Part shown: positions 7,614-15,170 of the stretch, piece by piece
Position numbering within the stretch: position 1 is the stretch's first letter
Layout: every line of letters starts with the position of its first letter
Origin: Massilia agrisoli
GTDB lineage: Bacteria; Pseudomonadota; Gammaproteobacteria; Burkholderiales; Burkholderiaceae_D
Direction of reading: 5' to 3'
Assembly: GCF_020831365.1 (NCBI RefSeq)
Contig: NZ_JAJHPV010000014.1
Coordinates: forward strand, 62,001 to 126,000
DNA length: 64,000 nucleotides
Translations under genes and position numbers: made by a program
Notes under the pieces: model-generated
What the model was told of the DNA's origin: nothing
The model's database searches: none
Seen by the model: the letters and a program-made list of their open reading frames with translations, nothing else

Positions 7614-8686
7614 TGCAGGGCCCCCTGTCCATCCGGCGTTCGCTGGCGCTGTTCCTGCCGGCCTGGCTCATGCTGGGCCTTGTGCTGGCGGGGCTGGTGG
7701 TCGTCGCCACCGGAGCCGGGTGGACAAACGCGCTGCTGTTCGCGCTGCCGATGACGATGGTCTACGCCTTCGCCGCGGGCTTTTCTGCCTACTACCTGTG
7801 CCGCGCGTATCCGCTGGCCCAGAAAAGGGTGGGCGCTATTGTGCTGGTGCTTGGACTGGCGGCGCTGGTGTCCGGCACGCTGTGGATGGGGGCAGGGCTG
7901 GGCTTCAACGGCGTGTTGCGCGCGCTGGAAGTAAGCTGGGCGGGCCTGGAGATGCCCCCGGCGCTCAAGGCGATGATCTTCGGCCTTGGCGTTATCCTGT
8001 ACGGGCTGTCCGCAGTCGCCCACTACCTGGCGATCGAGTTTGACCGTGCCCGCGTGGCCGAACGGCGCGAACTGGAATCGAAGCTGATGGCGCAGGAAGC
8101 CGAACTGCGCATGCTGCGCACCCAGATCGATCCGCACTTCCTGTTCAACAGCCTCAATTCCATCAGCGCGCTGACCTCGATCGACCCTGGCCGCGCGCGC
8201 GAAATGACCCTGGAAGTGGCGGACTTTTTCCGCCACACGCTGGGCCTCGAAGCGCACACGCAGGCGACGGTCGACGATGAAATCACGCTGGTGCGCGATT
8301 TCCTGTCGATTGAAAAAGTCCGCTTCGGCGCGCGGCTGCTTGTGGAGTGCGACATCGACGAGGAAGCGAAGGCCTGCCTGCTGCCGCCGATGATCCTCCA
8401 GCCACTGGTGGAAAACGCGGTCAAGCATGGCATCGGCGGGCTGACGGGCGGAGGGCTGGTGAGCATCGTCGCGCGGCGCGATGCATCGCTGTTGCGCATC
8501 AGCGTAGAGAACGATGTCGACGAAGACCAGGACACCGGCTTGCCTGGCAACGGAATAGGGCTGGTGAACGTGCAGCAGCGGCTGGCCACGGCCTACGGAC
8601 ATGAAGGCGGCGTCCACCACGCGCGCCGCGACAATAAATACCGGGTCGAGCTGACACTGCCCGCCCGCACAATAACGGAGCCATGA
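7613..8686 (+). CDS. LytS-type sensor histidine kinase
   Basis: 357 residues. Four membrane helices occupy roughly residues 10-140, with no periplasmic sensor domain, followed by a coiled segment and a His_kinase domain of the LytS/YehU family. The phosphorylation site is in RTQIDPHFLFNSLNS (His175); the ATP-binding N-box is PLVENAVKHG (Asn268) and the G-box GNGIGLVNVQQRL lies near the end. Its small membrane sensor suggests that it reads the state of the membrane or the neighbouring LiaF-like proteins. It is the third gene of an overlapping four-gene operon and is followed one base later by its cognate LytTR regulator. Confidence 0.93.
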   Translation: MQGPLSIRRSLALFLPAWLMLGLVLAGLVVVATGAGWTNALLFALPMTMVYAFAAGFSAYYLCRAYPLAQKRVGAIVLVLGLAALVSGTLWMGAGLGFNGVLRALEVSWAGLEMPPALKAMIFGLGVILYGLSAVAHYLAIEFDRARVAERRELESKLMAQEAELRMLRTQIDPHFLFNSLNSISALTSIDPGRAREMTLEVADFFRHTLGLEAHTQATVDDEITLVRDFLSIEKVRFGARLLVECDIDEEAKACLLPPMILQPLVENAVKHGIGGLTGGGLVSIVARRDASLLRISVENDVDEDQDTGLPGNGIGLVNVQQRLATAYGHEGGVHHARRDNKYRVELTLPARTITEP

Positions 8687-8687
8687 A

Positions 8688-9416
8688 ATGCGCGTGATAA
8701 TCGTTGACGATGAAGAGCTGGCGCGCGGCGTCGTGCGCGAGTACCTGGCCCCGCACGCCGACGTTGAGATTGTGGCCGAATGCGCCAACGGGTTCGAGGC
8801 GGTCAAGGCCATCGCCGAGCTCGAACCGGACCTGGTTTTGCTCGACATCCAGATGCCAAAGCTTGACGGCTTTGAAGTAGTGGAGCTGGCGGGCCGCAAG
8901 GCGCGCTACATCTTCGTCACCGCTTACGACCAGTACGCGCTCAAGGCCTTCGAGATCCACGCCATCGATTACCTGCTCAAGCCATTCAGCCAGAAACGGC
9001 TGGACGAGGCGCTGGCGCACGCGCGTTCGAGCATGGGCAGCCAGCCGGGCCTTGCCGCCGCCATCAGCGAAGCGGTGCAGCGCACCAAGCCGCTGGAGCG
9101 TGTGCTGATCCGGGACGGCGCGAAGGTACATGTGATCGCTGCCGATAAAATCGACTTTATCGAAGCGCAGGACGATTACGTCAGCATCAGCGCCGAGGGC
9201 AAATCCTGGCTCAAGACCCAGCGCCTGTCCGAGCTGGAAAACCAGCTCGATCCGCAGGCATTCCTGCGCATCCACCGCTCGTACATCGTCAACGTTGAGC
9301 GCATCAGCCGCATCGAACAGGCCGGCAAGGACAGCCACATCGCCATTTTGAAGGACGGCGCGCGCGTCCCGATCAGCCGCACCGGCTACCAGAAGGTAAG
9401 GAACCTTATCCAGTAA
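8688..9416 (+). CDS. LytTR-family response regulator
   Basis: 242 residues. The receiver domain shows VDDEE (acidic pocket Asp7, Asp8), the phospho-acceptor Asp53 in VLLDIQMPKLDG, and Lys98 in DYLLKPF. From about residue 135 a LytTR DNA-binding domain follows (DYVSISAEGKSW, FLRIHRSYIVN, the last being the family signature). It is the output of the LytS-like kinase encoded immediately upstream. The last 11 bases overlap the 3' end of the convergent helicase gene. The target operon is not evident from the sequence. Confidence 0.94.
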   Translation: MRVIIVDDEELARGVVREYLAPHADVEIVAECANGFEAVKAIAELEPDLVLLDIQMPKLDGFEVVELAGRKARYIFVTAYDQYALKAFEIHAIDYLLKPFSQKRLDEALAHARSSMGSQPGLAAAISEAVQRTKPLERVLIRDGAKVHVIAADKIDFIEAQDDYVSISAEGKSWLKTQRLSELENQLDPQAFLRIHRSYIVNVERISRIEQAGKDSHIAILKDGARVPISRTGYQKVRNLIQ

Positions 9417-11652
9417 GCTTCCACCACCCGGGCAGCAGTTCGCTGACCTCGGGCTGGGCAAAGCGGTCGTCGATCAGGTAGACCACGCCTTCATCGTGCT
9501 GGGTCCTGATGACGCGGCCGGCGGCCTGCACCACTTTCTGCATGCCGGGATAGAGATAGGTGTAGTCGTAGCCCGCGCCGAACATCTCCTGCATCCGCTG
9601 GCGCAGCTGGTCGTTCACGGCGTTCATCTGCGGCAGGCCGAGCGTGGCGATAAAAGCGCCGATCAGGCGCGCCCCGGGCAGGTCGATGCCTTCGCCGAAC
9701 GAGCCGCCCAGCACCGCAAAGCCGATGCCCCGGCTTTCCAGCGTAAAACGGCCAAGGAACTGCGCGCGTTCGTCCTCCTGCATGCGGCGCGACTGCTGCC
9801 ATGCTGGAACGCCGGGGTGGCGCTGCGCGAATTCGTTTGCAACCTGTTCGAGGTAATCGAAGCTGCTGAAGAACGCGAGGTAATTGCCCGGCGCAGCGTT
9901 GTACTGGCGCGCCATCAGCTCCGCAATCGGCGCGGCCGAGCGGGCGCGGTGCTGGAACCGGGTCGAGATCTGCGTAACGACGTGCACCTCGAGCTGCTTC
10001 GCTTCGAAGGGCGAGGCGACATCGACCCATGCGGTGTCGGCCGGCAGTCCAAGCAGGTCGCTGTAGTAGTGCCACGGACTGAGGGTGGCGGAGAACAGCG
10101 CGCTGGAATGAGCCAGGCCGAAGCGCGGCTTGAGGAAAGGCGCAGGCACGATATTGCGGATGCATAGCTGGGTTGTGCGTGCATCGGCCCGGGTGACGTC
10201 GAACAGCGAATGCGACCCGAAGGATTCGGCCAGCTTCGCAAGATGCAGCGCATCGAAATAGAAGCGCTGGAGCGCCGCGTCCATCGGCCCCGGGTTCTCT
10301 GCGAGATAGTCGGTAATGGTGCTGCCGGCGTTTTGCAGCGCCGCCAGCAGCTTGTCGGGCAGCCCTGGCAGCACCTGGTAGGACGCGCTGATGTCGCGGT
10401 CAAGTTCTGTCCAGCAGCGGCCGACCTTTTCCAGCGATTTCCTGACCAGTGCGGGTGCGGCCGTGCGCGCGGCGCGCAAGGCTGCCCGATCGAGTTCGGC
10501 CGAATACATCTTGCGCGCGCGCGACACCATGTTGTGGGCCTCGTCGACCAGCACGCTGACCTTCCATTGATTGGCCAGCGTCAGGCCGTACAGCATGCCC
10601 CCCAGGTCGAAGTAGTAGTTGTAGTCACCAATGACCACATCGCTCCACCGCGCCATCTCGCTAGCGAGGTAATACGGACAGATGTCATGGGCGAGCGCCA
10701 CGTCGCGCAGCGCGGCGCGGTCGAGGGTTGGCTCCTTGACCGCGGCGCTGCGGGCCGCTGGCAAACGGTCGTAGAAGCCTTTGGCGAGCGGGCACGAATC
10801 GCCGTGGCAGGCCTTGTCCGGGTGCTCGCACGCCTTGTCGCGGGCGACCATCTCCAGGACGCGCAGCGGGATCACCTTGCCCGAGGTGCGGATGGTATTG
10901 GTCGCATCGAGGGCGAGCTGGCGCCCCGGCGTCTTGGCCGCCAGGTAGAACACCTTGTCGAGCTGCTGCTGCGGCGCTGCCTTCAGCACTGGGAACAGGC
11001 TGCCGACAGTCTTGCCAATGCCGGTCGGCGCCTGCGCCAGCACGCACCTGCGGCTGGCGTTGGCCTTGAAGATTGTCTCGGCCAGGTCGCGCTGGCCGGG
11101 GCGGAAGCCGGGGTAGGGGAATTGCAGTGTTGCCAGCGCCTCGTCGCGCGCTTCGCGATGCGCCATTTCCTGCTGCGCCCACGCCACGAAGCGCTCGCAC
11201 AACTGTGCGAACACCTGGGCAAGCGATTCGGCCGACTGGGTCTCGCGCAGCACGGTTTCGGTTTGCCGTCCGATGTCGAAGTAGACCAGCGCGAGGTTCA
11301 CTTCCTGCATGCCCAGCTGTTGGCACAGCAGGTGTCCGTAGACGCGCACCTGCGCCCAGTGCAGGTGGCGGTGGTTGTCCGGCATCGACGCCAGGTCGCC
11401 GCGGTAGGTTTTGATTTCCTCGATCAGGTTCTGGCCAGGGTCATAGCCGTCCGCGCGCCCGCGCACATGCAGCGGGCCGTAGTCGCCCGCCAGGCTGACC
11501 TCGGTGCGGTAGGAGGGGCCGCGGCGCCCGGTGACAAGCGCATGGCCCGCAATGCCTTCCTGCGCGGTGGGCGAGGGCGTGAAGCGCAGGTCGAGGTCGC
11601 CCTGCTTGGCGGCGAACTCGCACAGCCCGCGCACGGCGACGACGTAACTCAC
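9406..11652 (-). CDS. XPD/DinG-type Fe-S DNA helicase with an N-terminal PD-(D/E)XK-like segment
   Basis: 748 residues from the GTG ending at 11652, which overlaps the stop of the upstream nuclease gene (GTGA); the frame can be extended to 11892 but only inside that gene. Walker A is APTGIGKT (208-215), the DEAH box VDEAHN (370-373), and motif VI QAAGRVIRT near the C terminus. Four cysteines (275, 282, 287, 325) between motifs Ia and II fit the 4Fe-4S cluster of XPD-like 5'-3' helicases. The first 170 residues contain RGRADGYD (Asp68) and EEIKTY (Glu79, Lys81), the spacing of RecB/Cas4-type nucleases. It should unwind branched or damaged DNA together with the nuclease encoded upstream, probably under LexA control. 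The gene is convergent with the LytTR gene. Confidence 0.88.
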   Translation of the reverse strand: MSYVVAVRGLCEFAAKQGDLDLRFTPSPTAQEGIAGHALVTGRRGPSYRTEVSLAGDYGPLHVRGRADGYDPGQNLIEEIKTYRGDLASMPDNHRHLHWAQVRVYGHLLCQQLGMQEVNLALVYFDIGRQTETVLRETQSAESLAQVFAQLCERFVAWAQQEMAHREARDEALATLQFPYPGFRPGQRDLAETIFKANASRRCVLAQAPTGIGKTVGSLFPVLKAAPQQQLDKVFYLAAKTPGRQLALDATNTIRTSGKVIPLRVLEMVARDKACEHPDKACHGDSCPLAKGFYDRLPAARSAAVKEPTLDRAALRDVALAHDICPYYLASEMARWSDVVIGDYNYYFDLGGMLYGLTLANQWKVSVLVDEAHNMVSRARKMYSAELDRAALRAARTAAPALVRKSLEKVGRCWTELDRDISASYQVLPGLPDKLLAALQNAGSTITDYLAENPGPMDAALQRFYFDALHLAKLAESFGSHSLFDVTRADARTTQLCIRNIVPAPFLKPRFGLAHSSALFSATLSPWHYYSDLLGLPADTAWVDVASPFEAKQLEVHVVTQISTRFQHRARSAAPIAELMARQYNAAPGNYLAFFSSFDYLEQVANEFAQRHPGVPAWQQSRRMQEDERAQFLGRFTLESRGIGFAVLGGSFGEGIDLPGARLIGAFIATLGLPQMNAVNDQLRQRMQEMFGAGYDYTYLYPGMQKVVQAAGRVIRTQHDEGVVYLIDDRFAQPEVSELLPGWWKLTG

Positions 11653-13298
11653 GCGCTTTGCTCCGCCCACTGCAGGTAGCACACGGAGATGGGCATCTGG
11701 TGCTCGGCGCAGTACTCGATCCAGCGCAGCTGGTTGTCCTGCAGCCGGTCGCCCGGGCCCTTCACCTCGATCATGTTGTAGCGCCGCTCGGCCGGCCAGA
11801 ACTGGATCAGGTCGGGGAAGCCGGTGCGGTTGGCTTTTACGTCGAGCAGGATGCGCTCGAACGATTTGCGCAGGTGGGAGGCGGGGATACACGCCAGCGC
11901 AATGTCGACGAGTTCTTCGCTGAGGGCTTCCCAGAACACGAAGGGCGACTGCAAACCGCGCTTCTCGTTGAAGGTGCTGCGGATCGTTCCGACATATTCG
12001 CCCGTCTCGAGCTGGTCGAGGCAGCTACGGAACAGCGCTTCGCGGCGCTGGAAGAAGTCGGCGCTGAACAGGTCCGCCGGGCCGCGGTGGAACGGGTGGA
12101 AGAACGCGCCGGGAATCGCGCAGAACACGGCGCGCCAGCACAGCAGGCCAAACAAGCCGTTGATCAGCGCGTTCTCGACGTAGTAGACGGGTGCGTCCTC
12201 ACGCGCCAGGTGGTCGCGCACAACACCCTCGACCCACCAGTCCTCCTGCGGCATCGGCAGGCACAGGTCGAGGCGTGCAACAGAAGGGTTGCGGCGCGAA
12301 GCCGGCTTGACGTGGCCAAGTTTGCGCGCCAGCCTTGGTGCGATGCGCAGCAGCTGCTGGTGTTCTGCGTCGCTCTCCGGCGCCAGCTTCGCGGCCGACA
12401 GCAGCTCGAACGCTTCCTTGAACTGCTCGTTCTTTTCGAGCACGCGGATGGCCCGCGCCCGCGCGCCGGGGAAAGTGCAGCGCGAGTAGACGCGGTAGGC
12501 GTTGTCCCAGTCCTTCTGGCGCTCGCACTGCTGGCCGATCTGGAACAGCAGGCGCGCACGCCGGCTGTTCAGCCAGTCGTTTTCGAACGTCGCCTCCGGC
12601 ACCGTGCGCAGCACCTCGTCGAGCGGTTCGCTCGCTTCGAAGCGCTCCTTGCAGCTGTGGAGTTCAAGGTAATGGTCGATGTCGCGCCGGGTGCGAAAGC
12701 CGCGCGACGACGCCGAGAACTCGACCTGCTCGTACTTGTAGACGCCCAGGTCGGACAGCACGAACTCGGTCCAGTCCTGGCGCAGGTTACCGAAGAAGAT
12801 CAGGCGCAGGCGGTCGCACAGCGGCTTGATCATGATGCTGAAGACGGCGTCGCCCGAATCTCGGTACCAGCTGGAGAACGCGCGCGCGTCGCCAAAGGCC
12901 GAACGCAGCGCTTCCAGCTGCTCGGCCTTGCGCGCGTTTTTGCTGTGCTGGGCCAGCCCGAATACCGTGCCGATTTCCGGCTTGGACAGCAGGTCGAACA
13001 ACTGGTCGATGGTGATGACGGGATCGTGCTCGATCCAGCCTGTGGGCAGCAGATTCCGGGCGGCCTCGACCGTGCAGCCGATCTCGGCATAGCTGAGCTT
13101 GCTGGCCCGGAACAGCGTGCCCTTGCGCATCACCATGCGCACGAACAGGGCGCGCGAGGCCTGCGGAAGCGAGGGGAACGCTTCCATGAATGCGCGTTCC
13201 TCGTCGGTCAGCAAATCGCTGTAGCGTTCGCCGATCCACTCCAGCACCTGGTGAAAGTTGTCCAGGTAATAGAAGGGATTTTCAAGAACTTTGATCAT
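11649..13298 (-). CDS. FAN1-like structure-specific nuclease (VRR-NUC domain)
   Basis: 549 residues. The C-terminal VRR-NUC domain contains TGFPDLIQFW (Asp496) and MIEVKGPGDRLQDNQ (Glu511, Lys513), the PD-(D/E)XK catalytic set of FAN1 nucleases; the long helical N-terminal part with FRASKLSYAEIG resembles the SAP/TPR-like region of bacterial FAN1. Eukaryotic and Pseudomonas FAN1 incise 5' flaps and unhook interstrand crosslinks, so a repair role is likely. The start is taken at the ATG ending at 13298, because an upstream TTG at 13385 would place the LexA box inside the coding region. The stop codon overlaps the start of the helicase gene, so the two are translationally coupled. Confidence 0.87.
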   Translation of the reverse strand: MIKVLENPFYYLDNFHQVLEWIGERYSDLLTDEERAFMEAFPSLPQASRALFVRMVMRKGTLFRASKLSYAEIGCTVEAARNLLPTGWIEHDPVITIDQLFDLLSKPEIGTVFGLAQHSKNARKAEQLEALRSAFGDARAFSSWYRDSGDAVFSIMIKPLCDRLRLIFFGNLRQDWTEFVLSDLGVYKYEQVEFSASSRGFRTRRDIDHYLELHSCKERFEASEPLDEVLRTVPEATFENDWLNSRRARLLFQIGQQCERQKDWDNAYRVYSRCTFPGARARAIRVLEKNEQFKEAFELLSAAKLAPESDAEHQQLLRIAPRLARKLGHVKPASRRNPSVARLDLCLPMPQEDWWVEGVVRDHLAREDAPVYYVENALINGLFGLLCWRAVFCAIPGAFFHPFHRGPADLFSADFFQRREALFRSCLDQLETGEYVGTIRSTFNEKRGLQSPFVFWEALSEELVDIALACIPASHLRKSFERILLDVKANRTGFPDLIQFWPAERRYNMIEVKGPGDRLQDNQLRWIEYCAEHQMPISVCYLQWAEQSA

Positions 13299-13338
13299 GG
13301 GGAACTGCCGGACTTGCCTGCTTGCCGTGGCGCTGGAA

Positions 13339-13366
13339 ACAGTAATTACTGTGCATGCATACAGTA
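13339..13366 (-). promoter_or_regulatory. LexA (SOS) box of the nuclease-helicase operon
   Basis: TACTGTGCATGCATACAGTA at 13347-13366 fits the gammaproteobacterial LexA consensus CTGT-N8-ACAG including the flanking TA bases. A second, overlapping palindrome ACAGTAATTACTGT covers 13339-13352, giving a third half-site. The box ends 49 bases before the ATG of the nuclease gene. A weak leftward promoter can be proposed (TTGGAG, 18-base spacer, TATGCA overlapping the box). This predicts damage-inducible expression. Confidence 0.78.
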
Positions 13367-13436
13367 TATCGTCTGTGGGCTCCAAGGCACAGGAAATTCG
13401 GCCTTACCCCGTGCGGAACGTGGTTTTTACGGGTAT

Positions 13437-14162
13437 TTACGGCTGGGTTGAGGGCTTGACGGCGCATTTTTTGCCGTGGCATTTCTCCTGCTGGGCGCGC
13501 TCGGTCGCGTGGCGCGTCGAGTGGGCAAGGATGGCGCTGAGCAAGGCGACATCGCTGTCGACTTCCGGGGTGGCAACCGGCGATGGAGCTGGCGCTTTCG
13601 CTTTCCTGGCACCGGCCTTGGTGGCTGCTACCTTTACAGTTTTCGCAATCTGGCGGGGCGCGGCCGAAGGCTTGGCCGGAATCGTTTTGACGGCGGGAGC
13701 AGGCCGTGAGACGCGTTCCTCCTGCGGCAATGCCGCCACGGGCGTGCGTTCGTCAAGGGCTGGCATCGCTTCCTTTGGCAGCATTACCAGGGCCGGCCTG
13801 GCGGGTGCTTCAGCCGCTGGTTCGTCGATGATGGCGGCCGATTGCGGCGCCGGAATACTGATCGATGGGAGCGACTGGTTCAGCATGCCGTTGTCGACCG
13901 GCGGCGCTGCCGGCCGTTTGACCGCCGACGGCGGCAGCGCCCGCACGCTGGTTGCGTTGCCATACGCCAGCCACGCGATCATCAGGGTCAGCACCGCTGC
14001 CGCAGAGCCGCCGATGATCAGCCAGCCCCGGTGCGTCCGCGTGCTGGAGGGCCCGCGCTCAAGCGATGCCAGGATGCTGTCCTCGGAAGCCGCCGAGCGG
14101 CGCGAAGGGGACATGAGATTCGGCCTTGTTGACCCGTTTTGATTTTCGTCTGAAGGGCGCAC
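13437..14162 (-). CDS. Single-pass membrane protein with long Ala/Pro-rich periplasmic region
   Basis: 241 residues from the GTG ending at 14162, chosen because AGGAG lies 7 bases upstream of it; ATGs ending at 14192 and 14114 lack such a site. There is a Ser/Arg-rich cytoplasmic N terminus, one membrane helix at about residues 46-66 (WLIIGGSAAAVLTLMIAWLA), then about 170 residues rich in Ala, Pro and Lys without obvious fold, ending in a basic Cys-containing tail (EKCHGKKCAVKP). The topology recalls SPOR- or TonB-like spanning proteins but no such domain is seen. It lies between the SOS operon and the T6SS locus and diverges from the tagX-like gene. Function unknown. Confidence 0.7.
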   Translation of the reverse strand: MRPSDENQNGSTRPNLMSPSRRSAASEDSILASLERGPSSTRTHRGWLIIGGSAAAVLTLMIAWLAYGNATSVRALPPSAVKRPAAPPVDNGMLNQSLPSISIPAPQSAAIIDEPAAEAPARPALVMLPKEAMPALDERTPVAALPQEERVSRPAPAVKTIPAKPSAAPRQIAKTVKVAATKAGARKAKAPAPSPVATPEVDSDVALLSAILAHSTRHATERAQQEKCHGKKCAVKPSTQP

Positions 14163-14220
14163 GGTATAACTCCTATGATGGGGCTTCGCCATTCTGATTA
14201 GAAACAAACTGGGGAATCCG

Positions 14221-15060
14221 ATGCTGATCTTTATCGCATTTCTGTACTTTTGTTTGGCTTGCAGCGTGATTTGGCTGGTCGTTTTTCCTTCGGGCAGGGA
14301 ATTTGTTGCGCAAATCATTAGCGGAAGGTGGGCGCGTGTGGACCAGCGCCTTGCCAGCCTGCACCATTCAGGCATACGCGAGGTGGCCGAGCTAAGGCAC
14401 GGGGCAGGGCGGCTGCTGGCCCGGCAAATGAAGTTTGTGCGCCGCCATTACCTCTGGCTTGGCGCCGGTTGCGTCGCCATCGTGGTTCCAATGGTCGTCG
14501 TGCTGGTCATGGGCAGGCCGGACACCCTGCCCGGCTACGAGTCCGCCGAGCTGCCGCCAGACCCCAAGGTGCTCGCGCTGCTGGCCGGCGAAAACCTGGC
14601 GCCGCCGGCCGCGCTGCCGCCGATGGCCTTTACCACGCGCGAGGTCGAACTGGTGCGTCCAATGCTGGTCAACGCCAGCCGCAACTGGGGCCTGCTGCAT
14701 CCCGACTTCCACCAGCGCCTGCTGCTGGCCTTCAAGATCATGAAAGAAAAGCACGGCTACGAGATGGCTTTGCTCGAAGGCTACCGCAGCCCCGCGCGCC
14801 AGGACCTGCTCGCCAGCATCGGCAGCCAGGTCACCAACGCGCGCGCCTTCCAGAGCTGGCACCAGTACGGGCTGGCGGCGGACTGCGCATTCTGGCGTGA
14901 CGGACAACTGATCATTTCGGAAAAAGACCCGTGGGCGATGCGTGGCTACCGCCTCTACGGCGAAGTGGCCGAGTCGCTGGGACTGACCTGGGGCGGGCGC
15001 TGGACGATGATGGATTTCGGCCACACCGAGCTGCGCGTCAAGGGCGTGATGCGCAGGTAG
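14221..15060 (+). CDS. tagX: TagX-like membrane-anchored M15 peptidase of the T6SS
   Basis: 279 residues, start preceded by GGGGAA. Two membrane helices (about residues 2-22 and 78-98) precede a peptidase M15/VanY-type domain with the zinc site His214 and Asp221 in SWHQYGLAAD and His268 in FGHTEL, plus the EGYRSPARQ substrate loop. Acinetobacter TagX, an L,D-endopeptidase of this family, opens peptidoglycan so that the T6SS envelope complex can assemble. Position directly before tssM supports the same role here. The peptidase family is clear; the TagX name rests on context and topology. Confidence 0.75.
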   Translation: MLIFIAFLYFCLACSVIWLVVFPSGREFVAQIISGRWARVDQRLASLHHSGIREVAELRHGAGRLLARQMKFVRRHYLWLGAGCVAIVVPMVVVLVMGRPDTLPGYESAELPPDPKVLALLAGENLAPPAALPPMAFTTREVELVRPMLVNASRNWGLLHPDFHQRLLLAFKIMKEKHGYEMALLEGYRSPARQDLLASIGSQVTNARAFQSWHQYGLAADCAFWRDGQLIISEKDPWAMRGYRLYGEVAESLGLTWGGRWTMMDFGHTELRVKGVMRR

Positions 15061-15170
15061 CCGCCATCGAGGGCTGGCGGATTATTGTCCACCATCAAAT
15101 TTCCGCCGCGGGAATGGTGCCAACATTGCCTGCCGGACTTATCTTTCCAACCCTCGAGACCATTCCCACT

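Noticed and set aside
7160-8899. 579-codon frame on the minus strand
   Set aside because: Runs opposite parts of three real coupled genes (LiaF-like, LytS, LytTR) and has no coherent domain.
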